Assembly: GCA_024364735.1 (NCBI GenBank)
Contig: JAGFNQ010000954.1
Span: 783,016-847,015, forward strand
DNA: 64,000 nt
Direction of reading: 5' to 3'
From: Boesenbergia rotunda
Lineage: Eukaryota > Streptophyta > Magnoliopsida > Zingiberales > Zingiberaceae
Shown: positions 1-9,530 of the stretch, in pieces
How the letters are laid out: every line of letters begins with the position of its first letter
Position numbering within the stretch: position 1 is the first letter of the stretch
Translations under genes and position numbers: made by a program
The notes under the pieces: model-generated
Told to the model about the DNA's origin: nothing
Databases searched by the model: none
What the model saw: the letters and a program-made list of their open reading frames with translations, nothing else

Positions 1-453
1 GGAAGATCAGATAACTTTATTGTATTATTATTTTCAATTGTGGTAATTTCATCATCCATACCCTTTCCCCATTTTCTTTCTTTAGTGGCCACTTCAAAGA
101 TAATAGTGTCACAATCAGAAAATAAAGTAAAATGTGTAAGTGGATCATCACTTTGAACAAATCTAATCACCTTATAATTACACATCCATGTTGGTCTTTT
201 TCGAACATGCTATGCCCTTTGTGATTCGGTTTCAATTGGATTTTGAAATGGTTTTGAAATATTTTTATTGACTTCCTCATGTTGCTCATCTTCTATAGGC
301 TGCTGCACGTTCTCATCTTCGTCAAAATCTATAGAGATATTTTCTTTAACGTCGTTTTTATTCCATGATCAAGTGACTTTTTCATCAAAAAACAACATCA
401 CGATTGATCATAATTTTCTTAGTGCTCGGATTATATAACTTATAAGCTTTTAA
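1..453 (-). pseudogene. Copia pol fragment, integrase tail to start of reverse transcriptase
   Basis: Read on the minus strand, the piece starts with a KAYKLYNP-like stretch followed by RDVVF, the usual end of a Copia integrase region. It continues through an acidic linker to a W-x-x-GMDDE stretch at the window edge, where a Copia reverse transcriptase domain begins. An extra base in the T-run near 390 shifts the frame after RDVVF, and a stop follows near 210, so it cannot encode a working protein. It is cut at the window start and, on the other side, by the S1 LTR, which appears to have inserted here. The lineage of the fragment is not resolved. Confidence 0.75.
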
Positions 454-1275
454 TGTAGGATCGAGATTGAGCGATAGAGGGAGGGGGGTGAATAGCGCTT
501 AACAAAAAAAGTTTGGATTTAACACTTAAATTACTAAGCGATAAAGTACGCCGCGGAAGTTTTGAGAATAAGCGTAGGAGTTAGATAGAGAGAGAGAGCA
601 GCAGAAATAAACAACAAATCACGATCGCTAACTCGGGTTAATTTTACTTACTTCGGAGTCTTGACCGGCTCTTACTACAAAACCCACGATCCTTGATCGT
701 TTACTTTGGGCGTCACTAAAAATCGCATGAATATTTATAATTTTCAAACTGAACTGTGCAATAAGAAATGAACAATAATACCAACTCCTAAAGTATGAGG
801 ACAGGTCTTCGTTCAGAGAGTCAGACGGTGTTTCAGCGTTGTCTGAACTTTGGTCGCGCAGCACACAGAAGAAGAAAGTGATTGCAGTGATTGAATTGTT
901 GTTCTAGACTGCTACACTCGACCCCTTTTTATACTACTTACTCAGACACCTGAAAGGCCATTCAGGCGCCCTCATCGTAGCAAATCGAGCGGAAACTTTA
1001 TCTGTTGTGTAGTCAAACTCTATCCTGGTCAAGCGCCTGAGTCCCTTTCAAGCGCCTGAGTGCTGACGTGGATCCTCCACTCAGCACTCGCCACGTCAGT
1101 CAAACCGTTGCGCCAGCTCAGCCTCCATCTGCCATCTTTCAGGCGCCTGAGTCCCATTTAGGCGCTCTAGTCAAGCTACTTTATCATTTCCAGCTGCAAC
1201 ATGGGTTAGTTCCATACATCCAATAACATTAAATTAAAATATGTATGGATCACAGCCAGTGCTATCTTAGTCCTG
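454..1275 (-). repeat. S1 3' LTR, first part (Sirevirus-like)
   Basis: Starts TGTAGGATCG and continues after M1 at 21211-21652, ending CACCAACA. The two parts join across the M1 duplication ACTTT (1276-1280 and 21206-21210). In minus orientation a TATA-like box (TATAAAAAGGGG) lies near 924-936, with several GGCGCC-type palindromes upstream of it (962-1170). The matching 5' LTR of S1 is not in the window. Confidence 0.75.
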
Positions 1276-1280
1276 ACTTT

Positions 1281-1628
1281 TGTTAGGACCTTGTCGTATG
1301 CTAGAGGGGGCATGAATAGCAATTTTTCGATCTTTCTTCTTACAAATGTTAGTGCGCAAGCGGAATGATACAAACTAAAACTAACAAACAAGAAAGACAC
1401 ATTGATATACGTGGTTCGAAGATGAAACTCCTACTCCACGGCTGTCCGTAAGGTGGGCGATCCCGATCCTTCGGTAGATGATTCCCCGGAGCACCTCCGG
1501 CTAGCTCTTGTCGCTCCTTGTGGGTGGAGAAACCTCGCCACAAACCTTGGACAATCCCTGAGCAATACTAGGGTACTAACAAGCTCTAACCAAGCTAGTT
1601 TCGCCAAGAAGAAACAGCCATAAACGAG
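1281..1628 (-). repeat. M1 3' LTR, first part
   Basis: Begins TGTTAGGACC and matches 13407-13747 of the M1 5' LTR closely. The last five bases, ACGAG (1624-1628), are the target duplication of the solo LTR that follows. Confidence 0.85.
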
Positions 1629-3210
1629 TGATAACCGTTCTTTAGTCGTGTTATGGTTTCAAATACAATTAAAATGTCGAACTCCTCTAAACTAATGTAG
1701 CATAGAGTAACTCGAGTCGTCTTTCTCAAGGAATGTAATGATAGGTTAATAATCTTAGGATTCCAAGTTATTGCTTTTGGATTTTGGGATATTAAACTGG
1801 GGGTTTGGATTTGAGTGCTATGACTATGAAATGAAATGGCAAAGTAAGTATGAAATCTAATCTTAATTAATGAAAGACAATGCGAGTAAAGAAGATCTAA
1901 TCTAACATAAACTACAATTGCAAGAAAATGAAAAGCAACATAAAAGAAGCATTCAAGAAATAGGGCATCAATGAAACCTAACATAATTGCATCAAATCGA
2001 ACGACATAACCCTAAGAAAGCATAAAGCAATCAAACTAACAAACATTAAAAGAATCTAAGCTAAAGAAAATGTAAAATTGAACTCTATCTAATGGAAGTG
2101 ATAATTCATCAGACACATGGTATGCATGAAGAAAGCATTAAGAAAACTTAGCATGAAACGAAACTTAATCTAACCTAATTTCTCTTAATGAAGAAAAGAA
2201 CAAACATAACTAACTACCATTCAATAAGAAATGCATTGCAAGAATTTAAACTAGCCTAAGGGGAACAATTAAAGTAACAAAATTTGATTGGGAAATTTCA
2301 TCAAACACCTAATATGCATCTACCAATCCAAGCCTAAAATATGGAATTTCAAACATGGGAGGTTAATGTCATTACAACCATTCATCAATCAACAATAAAC
2401 TCAACATTAAACTCAACATTAACAATCATCACTCAACATTACAAAGAAATCACCCAACACTACAAATAAATCACCCAACACATTGGACAAATGAACCCAA
2501 GCTTCGGATGAATCTTCGGTTGCGGATGGGACTCAGAAGCGGGCTGCTGGATGATGGAAGAAGGAGCTATCCCCTTTGCCCTATGGCGTGAGGAAGTGAA
2601 GAAGAGAAAAGAAGAAGTGAAGGAGAAGGAGAAGATGGGAGAAGAAGATCGGAGAGGACTCCCTTGCGTGAGTTCGGCCAAGCACCCCCCTCCCCCTCCT
2701 CTTTCCCTAGCTTGCGTGAGTTCATGAGATGATGGAGAGTGGCGTGAGGTGAATGTAGTGAGGGTTTCTTAATGGGTTTTGGGTTGAGGAGAGGAGTGGT
2801 TTAGATCCGAATCCAATAAGGATTGTAATTGGGCTTAAGGATTGGATGATGTTGATGGGCTTTTGGATGGGTTAGATCCTTCCTCTTCTTGGATCCAATT
2901 TGGGTTGGATGAAAATAAACCATCTTCAATTGGATTGAACCAAGCTTTCAAATTAGACCATGCTTCAATTGAACCAAGCCTTCAACACTAGCATTGGGTT
3001 CAATTTCTTTGATCAAAGCCTTGGTCCAAGGTCCATCTTTAATTCCCTACAAAAATCATGAAATAATGCTAAAATTTAGAGGAAATTATAATGAGCTCCA
3101 AAAATAGATCATAATCGTAAAATATGATATAAACATGATTTAAACGTACTAGACGATAAAAAAATGCTAATTAAATGAGCAAATAAAACAACATGAAATG
3201 CTAGTTATCA
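1629..3210 (-). mobile_element. Solo LTR, Gypsy-like, 1.58 kb
   Basis: Begins TGATAAC and ends GTTATCA, a perfect terminal inverted repeat of TG..CA type, flanked by ACGAG on both sides (1624-1628, 3211-3215). There is no internal coding region, so it is a solo LTR left by recombination. Read on the minus strand, its start and its spacing to a TTTTTGTAGG motif resemble the LTR at 62947, suggesting the same broad family. ORFs inside it are not convincing. Confidence 0.8.
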
Positions 3211-3215
3211 ACGAG

Positions 3216-4008
3216 CTCCCTTAAATAGAGCTCGAGGCTGATATGACCGTTACCAGTCGATTGGTCCAGTACTAGTCGACTGGTCGAATTCGAATGGCAA
3301 TTCAAATTTTGGTCACCATCAGTCGATTGGTCCTGGACCAGTCGACTGATCTTTTTGTGGACCCTATCAGTCAACTGGTCCACTCCCTAAGTCTAGGCTT
3401 ACCCTTCCCGAGAATTTTTCTCTCAGCACTCGAACCCTCACGACTTAGCCCCCGAGTACAATTCCCTCAGCACTCGAAATCTCACGACCTGGTTGACTCT
3501 TCATCCAACAGCCTCAATCTGTTGCCTTCAAGCCCTCTTCGACTTTGGCTCCCGTCCCTCAGATGCATACACAAGCCCTCGACTTGCCTCCATGTCATCC
3601 TTCACGCATGCCTTGAAGTCCGCTTCCCTCAGTTCATCGTTCCTGCTCCAACAACCTTGACTTGTTGCCTTCAAGCCCTCTTCGACTTTGGCCCTCGCCC
3701 CTTAGATGCGCACACAAGCCCTCGGCTTCCCTCCATGTCATCCTTCACGTACGCCTCGAAGTCCGCTTCCCTCAGCTCATCGTCCCTGCTTTGTCTATGG
3801 TCCCTCGGATGCGCACACAAGCCCACGGCTTGCCTCCATGCCACCCTTCACCGTACCCGAAGACGTCCAACCAAGTCTATGTGTATCATGCAAACCTGCA
3901 CACTCACATACACATATTAGATCAACATGAAAACCTAACTTAATCATATTAACACACACATCAAAACTCATGATCCTCCCGATCATACTTGGGTTGATTA
4001 CCTCAACA
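3216..4008 (-). repeat. M1 3' LTR, second part, with CAGTCGACTG array
   Basis: Continues the LTR after the solo-LTR insertion and ends CCTCAACA. In minus orientation a TATA-like CTATTTAAGGG (near 3220-3232) directly follows an array of CAGTCGACTG palindromes (about 3254-3380). ORFs at 3294-3943 are LTR repeats read in several frames, not genes. Confidence 0.85.
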
Positions 4009-5020
4009 ATCTCTCCCTTTTTGATGCGTGACAATATGTTTAAGTTAGGTGCACAAACAACTATAACAATTGAAAATTAATGACATAGCACAATAAGAGA
4101 CATAAACATGCCCTCCCCCTTAACATATGCCCTCCACATAATTTTCAACTTTCCACAATACCAAGTTAAGTTAAACCTAACTTAAAACCACAAGTTCTCC
4201 CCCTTTGACACCATCAAAAAGATTACCCCAAGAAATCCTAACCCTAGTGTCAACGAGAACACCTTTCTATTTCTAAAAACCCCCAGAAATCAGAAAACTG
4301 TAATACCAGTCGACTGCCCCAGAACCAGTCGACTGGTGCCTACAAATCGCAAACCCACAGAAAGATTAGTCGACTGCCCTTGGAGCAGTCGACTGATACA
4401 CTCCAAACTGAATTTCCAATCGAAATTCAGAAACCTCTAGAAAATTCCATAAAATTCAAAAAATTCTGAAATTTTGCAAGCATATTTCTTAAGATATATT
4501 CTAGCCTAGAAAAATATAGTTTCGTGAAAATACCAAATATGCTTGACTTTTTGACAAAAATTCTAATTCTGTGAAAATACTTCATTTTGTATCAACTTTC
4601 TATCATAACTTTGAATCTATGTGTTTGCCAAGCCTATCATATACCATTTGAACAATAGAATTGTTTTCAAATCTCCCCTTCTTTTCATACAATTTTTCAG
4701 GATAAAGCACATGATTAAACCTCCCCCTTTTCATCTCTTATCTCTAGATATACATATATATGAAAATTTCCTTATGTCCATAATAGCAAGATAATATCAT
4801 TCCATATGGGCAATATCAAGTCATGAATTGAAGATTCATATAAGCAATACCAAACATGAATTAAAGCCTTCATATAAACCCATACTAAAGCATAAAAAGT
4901 GTCATAAGGTATAGCCCCAAAGTTTTCAAATATTACAATACCAAATTAAGTGTTTGAGATATAAAATATAAAAACCCAAGCTACACACTCTCAACACTAG
5001 CACCACCAAATCAACTCGAA
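4009..5020 (-). other. M1 3' non-coding region with polypurine tract
   Basis: The strand opposite 4009-4023 is the polypurine tract next to the 3' LTR. Further CTCCCC-type tracts recur near 4105, 4198, 4672 and 4722, the multiple-tract layout known from Sireviruses. CAGTCGACTG palindromes recur at 4305-4395, followed by an AT-rich stretch similar to one at 7020-7150. No ORF is recognised here. Confidence 0.6.
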
Positions 5021-5790
5021 CTATATGTCATCGCCTAGTGGAGGAGGAGGAGGGGTCTGATACATAAGGTTCCAGCGCTGCATCATCTCGTACATCTCAT
5101 CCTGTCGCTGCTGGAACCTTTGAAAGTTCTCCGTGAGCCCGTTGACCTCCCCCTAAATGTCAACCTGCCGCTGCTGCATATCAATCTGCTGCTGCTAAAA
5201 TGTCTGAAAGTCCTCCCTAAGACCATGTACCTCTGACCGTAGTAGGAGAACTGCTCCTGTGTAACCCCAGCAGCAGGCGCAGCCTCCTCATCATCATCTG
5301 AACTGGAAGAAGTAGGATGTTGTCGCCAGACCATCACCCCCAGCTGACTCTCAATCCTAGCCAGAGAGAGCTGCCTAGAGCCGATCTGGTCATAATCCTT
5401 GGACAAACTATGTATCTGACCTCTAATAGTGCTAATGCCTCTAGACTTGAAAAATTCGGTTAAAATGTGGCAGAATGGCATGTAGAGTTTTCCCTTGACA
5501 TCATGTGAAAAATTGACAATGGATGCAAATATATGCAAGGTGATGTCAATATCTAACCTCCTCTCCAATGCATACATCATCACCAAGTGAGGCAATCGAA
5601 TTTTCGACCTTCGCTTGGTGACAATCGGTAAAATGCAATCTAGGACAACTTTATATAATACATTGCTGACTGGACTCATACGCCTAGCTTTAAAGATGTG
5701 TTGTAGATGAGGTCGAGGTCTTTCAAAATAATGACGATGGATTTGGTCCAAGGCTACATTAGGAAGGGTGAAAGGCTCGATGCCTTTCAA
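5021..5790 (-). pseudogene. Extra ORF of M1, putative plant-transposon-protein-like with C-terminal coiled coil
   Basis: The minus-strand ORF opens at 5790 and runs about 185 codons before a frameshift near 5235. After the shift the frame reads a Gln-rich, heptad-like coiled coil (about 5021-5230, two internal stops) ending in a proline run and the stop at 5021-5023. The central part (KIRLPHLVMMYALER, then LPFCHILTEFF-like spacing) resembles the 'putative plant transposon protein' domains found as extra ORFs in plant LTR elements; this is a recollection of the family, not a search result. A 64-bp unit is partly duplicated at its start (5721-5743 repeated at 5785-5807). It lies between gag and the 3' LTR, where some Sireviruses carry an envelope-like ORF, but it does not look like one. 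Function unknown. Confidence 0.5.
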
Positions 5791-5805
5791 AATAATGACG
5801 ATGGA

Positions 5806-5847
5806 TTATTGTAACGACCCGACCGAGGGGCCGGGTCGTTACAATAA
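5806..5847. repeat. Short perfect palindrome with TGTAACGACCCG arms
   Basis: Arms of about 14 bases (TTATTGTAACGACC and its complement) flank a short GC-rich loop. It stands directly before the two long hairpins and may be the remnant of a separate insertion end. Confidence 0.7.
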
Positions 5848-5850
5848 AAT

Positions 5851-6192
5851 GGCGCCTTTTTATGTAGCGACATGACCCCTCTAGCCCCATCAGGCGGCTC
5901 TCTAGGCCATGACCTACGGTCTTCCCACACCCGGCGGTGGGTTTTTACCTTCCCCAGATTCGAACCCTAGACCTTCGGGACAAGTACTAAAGTTACTTGA
6001 ATCTAGTAGCCAAGTGAGCCGCGCTCACTTGGCTACCAGATTCAAGGAATTTTAGTACTTATCCCGGAGGTCTAGGGTTCGAATTTGGGGAAGGTAAAAA
6101 CCCACCGCTGGGTGTGGAAAGACCGTAGGACATGGCCTAGAGAGCCGCCTGATGGGGCTAGAGGGGCCATGTCGCTACATAAAAAGGCGCCT
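5851..6192. repeat. Long hairpin 1, 342-bp inverted repeat
   Basis: The two arms are reverse complements around a centre near 6021/6022, with almost no loop and only scattered mismatches. Each arm holds a GGTTCGAAT-type B box and a CTCACTTGGCTACC stretch that could pass for an A box, so each arm resembles a tRNA-derived SINE. The arms start GGCGCCTTTTTATG. It could equally be a foldback or MITE-type element. It lies in the M1 region upstream of the extra ORF. Confidence 0.8.
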
Positions 6193-6196
6193 TTTA

Positions 6197-6500
6197 TGTA
6201 GTGGCACGGCCCCTCTAGCCCCATCAGGCGGCTCTCTAGGTCGTGCCCTACGGTCTTCCCACTCCCAACAGTGGATTTTTGCCTTCCCCAGATTCGAACC
6301 CTAGACCTCCAGGACAAGTACTAAAGTTCCTTGAATCTGGTAGCCAAGTGAGCCTACCAGATTCAAGGAACTTTAGTACTTGTCCTGGAGGTCTATGGTT
6401 CGAATCTAGGGAAGGCAAAAATCCACTGCAAGGAGTGGGAAGACCATAGGACACGGCCTAGAGAGCCACCTGATCGGGCTAGAGGGGTCGTGTCACTACA
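6197..6500. repeat. Long hairpin 2, 304-bp inverted repeat
   Basis: A second inverted repeat of the same family, starting TGTAGTGGCAC and ending GTGTCACTACA, centred near 6349 with a loop of about 10 bases. Its arms match those of hairpin 1 but with their own substitutions, so it is either a separate insertion or an old duplication. Confidence 0.8.
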
Positions 6501-7471
6501 CTAAGATGCAATTTACCCATGCATGTAACAAAAATTACCCCATAAAGAAGGAAAACAAAGAAAAACATGCAACATGAGACAAGTTAGTCATGAATCATGA
6601 ACTAAACACGAAAAATAAACCACACAAGTCGTTACCGTTTTCCCGCACGTTGCATGATGAATGTTGATGAAGATTGACTCAAGAAAGATACTCTTCTTGC
6701 CCTAGACCTAGATCTGAGTTGGAGGAAGACTAGGAATGTGATTTTCGGACCTTGGGAAGGCTTGGAGCTGTAGGGGAGGATGAGGGAGGAGAGAAATCGC
6801 AGGGGTGGCTCTAAAACCCTAGGTTCGCCCCCCCCCCCCACGCGACTGTTCCTTTTAAAATAATCGCAGATCAATCGACTGCCCTGGGTCAATCGACTGA
6901 TAAACCATACAGAAAGACCAGTCGACTGATTGGGGGTCAATCAACTGATGCCTTAGAAAGTCTAGTTTCTGAATTGAACTGGACCAGTCAACTGATTTTG
7001 AATCAGTCGACTGGTACCCGAATTCTAGTTTTTCTATCCGAATTTCATATACGCATAATTAATTCTACAAATATCCAAAAAATCTGAAATTTCGTGGAGA
7101 GATTTGTAACACCTATGCCTACTTGGGAAAAATATGTTTACAAGTAAATCTTTTGTCAATCTCATGTTTGACACGAAATTCAAAACTATTTAATTTGTTC
7201 AATTCATCCTTGACCTAAAATCCTAGTTTTGATCTCTTCTTGATGTGTCTTCTCACCCTTAATCCCAATGCACCCCTAGTATTGATTTATATGGCATCTA
7301 CACATTGAAAACCAATTTCCATGCAATATAGTCTCATTTTCATCTTTTCATCCATAAAACTCCTTCTTGATGTGCCAAATCCCTAAGATTAAGACTCAAG
7401 TGAGTCTTCCAAATCCTTTGGCACATTCTCCAGTCCATTTAGTCTTCTTGGAGAAATCCTCCTGAGATCCA
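6501..7471 (-). other. M1 non-coding region with CAGTCGACTG palindromes and a possible short exon
   Basis: CAGTCGACTG and CAATCGACTG palindromes lie at about 6868-7013. On the minus strand a 5'-UTR-like stretch ends in a short reading frame starting at 6655 (MQRAGK) that meets a GTAACG donor-like site near 6634. That might be the first exon of the ORF at 5021-5790, but this is inference. A run of C follows at 6829-6840. Nothing else is recognised. Confidence 0.4.
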
Positions 7472-7987
7472 TTAGCTATGGATCCCATTTTGACTCTTAG
7501 AGCTCTCCCTTGAGCTCTTAACCCTAGTCACCTCCCTAGGTGACTTATCTATAAAGGCAAGACCACACCGATGTATATTCGGTGCTTCTTGACCTACAAC
7601 TTTAACTCTCTTAACCTTGTATATTTTTTCCTTAGTTAAGTTCTTCTTCTCCCCTTTAAATGGCTTTTCCTTACTATTTTTAGCCTTCCCTTTGCTATAA
7701 TCATATGGCATCCTTACATATGACTTTCTACTAACATTTGACCTCATAGGTTGATATCCTAGACCCGATCTATCATTTTTGGGTTATTGACTCCCCAACA
7801 TCATGCCTAACCCCTTGGATCCCCTAATGAGTCTATTTAGATTTTTCTCTAATTTGTCAAGCTTTGCCCTCAAAGCTTGATTTTCCCTTTCTAGACTCTT
7901 CACCTTAGCATCACCACGTCCATCTTGGGCATTCCTAGATCTACCCATTTGTCTAGGCATGTGTCTCCCCTTCTTAGGATTAATACC
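7472..7987 (-). pseudogene. M1 gag, C-terminal part
   Basis: Reads on the minus strand as a coiled coil (LERENQALRAKLDKLEK) followed by GSKGLGMMLGSQ, then after a break a Lys-rich tail with VKVVGQEAP and RCGLAFI. The same order and very similar words occur in the I1 gag (57146-57595), so this is the C-terminal half of a Sirevirus-type Gag. One stop (near 7785) splits it. P1 has inserted at its upstream end, and the capsid core and zinc knuckles of this copy are gone. Gag would form the particle that packages the element RNA. Confidence 0.8.
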
Positions 7988-8108
7988 TGTTGGTGCAGGC
8001 AGCACCTAAGTCAAACCTGGGTTTTGATAATGGCAAAGGGTTCAGAAGTTAAGATGTTGTCGTGTTCTAACTAGATCACTGAGTGTGCAGGAAGAAGTCC
8101 TAGCTACA

Positions 8109-8290
8109 CTAGGCAAGAAGTCCTGGCAAAGGGCTGGGCAAAGAAGTCCTGGTCAAGGACTAGGCAAGAAGACCTGACCGGAAGTCGGGCAAAGAAGTCC
8201 TGGTCAAGGACTGGGCACGAAGTCCTGGCAAGGGGCTGGGCACCGAATACCTGATCGGAAGTTGGGCACGAAGACCTGGTCAGGTGGATT
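8109..8290 (+). repeat. LTR minisatellite with GAAGTCCTGG-type units
   Basis: Irregular units of roughly 22-33 bases built on AGTCCTGG..CTGGGCA. Related arrays occur in the M2 LTRs (about 15255-15490, 20478-20660), the solo LTR (about 35225-35560) and more weakly in S1 (about 21420-21545). Confidence 0.75.
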
Positions 8291-8880
8291 GGACAAAAGT
8301 CCAACCGGAGGAGCCGGTTGGCAAAAGGTAAACTCTCCTGAGAGGAGTAGGTGAGGACGTGTTCCCCGTCGAGGGAACAGTAGGCGTCGGTTCAACCTAG
8401 GGTTCCATTTGGGAGACCCGAAGTCAGAACCAAGATAGCTACGGCTGTAAATATTGACTAATACTCTTGCTTTGTTTGTTTTGGAACTAACCTTGGTTGC
8501 AGGGACCGAAGGAGTGTGTTTCTGCAGCTCAGAACGCCCCAAAGGAAAGGGGTAGGCAACTGGGCTAGGCGCCCGGGAGGTCCCGGGTGCCCAAGGTCAA
8601 GGTCAAAACAGCAAGGAAGCAAGAACACTTCGAAACCACACTGGGCTAGGCGCCTGGGTGGTCTCGGGCGCCCAAGGTCAAAGCTAAAACGACCATCGAA
8701 GCAAATCTGCCACGAAGCCATTGGACCAGGTCAAGCTAGGCACCCAGGAGGTCCCGAGCGCCCTAGTCAGACCAGGGGCCGAATCAGAGGGGATAAGCGC
8801 TGACCGAGCTGCGGATGAAGGTTCTCGCAGCTGAAGGCACGTGTCAGGTGCCCCCAGCGAATCAGGCGCCCCCAGGAGCA

Positions 8881-8890
8881 CTATAAAAGG
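8881..8890 (+). promoter_or_regulatory. P1 LTR TATA box
   Basis: CTATAAAAGG lies directly after the GGCGCC palindrome array and about 420 bases before the LTR end, a normal place for the LTR promoter. Confidence 0.65.
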
Positions 8891-9305
8891 GTGCTCGACC
8901 CTAAGGCTTCAGAATCACTACTTTCTAACGCTCCAAAGCTTTTCGTTCAAGCGCTACGCCTCAGCAAACTCCGACTTCGAGATCCCAGCACCGACGATGA
9001 CCCTCTGCTCTGAAATACGATCCACATCGGGCGTCGGTAACGAAAAGTGTAGTAATTTCAGTTTCTTGATAGAATATTGTACTTATCTTGTAAATCTCTT
9101 TGCGCGATTATAGTATTGCCCAAAGTAAACGGTCAAAGACCATGGGCCTTGGAGTAGGAGCCGACCGTGACTCCGAACCAAGTAAAAATATACTTGTGTT
9201 CCTGTGTGATTGATTTATTTTCGCTGCGCATTTTCTCTTTTCTCAATCCGAAAAAGTTTTAACGATATTCACCCCCCCCTCTATCGTTTATCTCGATCCA
9301 ACAAG

Positions 9306-9317
9306 TGGTATCAGAGC
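9306..9317 (+). promoter_or_regulatory. P1 primer binding site, initiator tRNA-Met
   Basis: TGGTATCAGAGC, complementary to the 3' end of plant initiator tRNA-Met, two bases after the 5' LTR. It would prime minus-strand DNA synthesis. Confidence 0.9.
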
Positions 9318-9530
9318 GGGTGGCTCAAATTTGGTGTAACCACCAATTTGAGAGTTTTTCAAATTTTACGAAATTTTTAATTTCTTTTTCTTTCGAATTT
9401 TTCTCGTTAATTGAGGTTGGTGCAACACCACTCGATCGTTTTTTTAAATTATCTTATTCCCGCACTACTAATCCAAGACCACGTCTTGGGACAAAATTTC
9501 TCTATTTTTTTTGTTATTTCAGAAATCTAA

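Larger units (their letters stand above)
7988..9303 (+). repeat. P1 5' LTR, 1316 bp
   Basis: Starts TGTTGGTGCAGG and ends GATCCAACA. It contains a minisatellite (8109-8290), GGCGCC-type palindromes (about 8567-8875), a TATA box and a run of C before the end. The first 114 bases recur at 13139-13252 with a few changes. ORFs within it are shadows of the repeats. Confidence 0.9.

Noticed and set aside
3294..3943. Plus-strand ORF of 208 codons and overlapping ORFs
   Set aside because: They lie wholly within the M1 3' LTR, antisense to the element, with matching ORFs in the 5' LTR copy at 20773-21139.
5960..6410. tRNA genes suggested by GGTTCGAAT boxes
   Set aside because: No cloverleaf can be formed around them; they sit in repeat arms of two hairpins.
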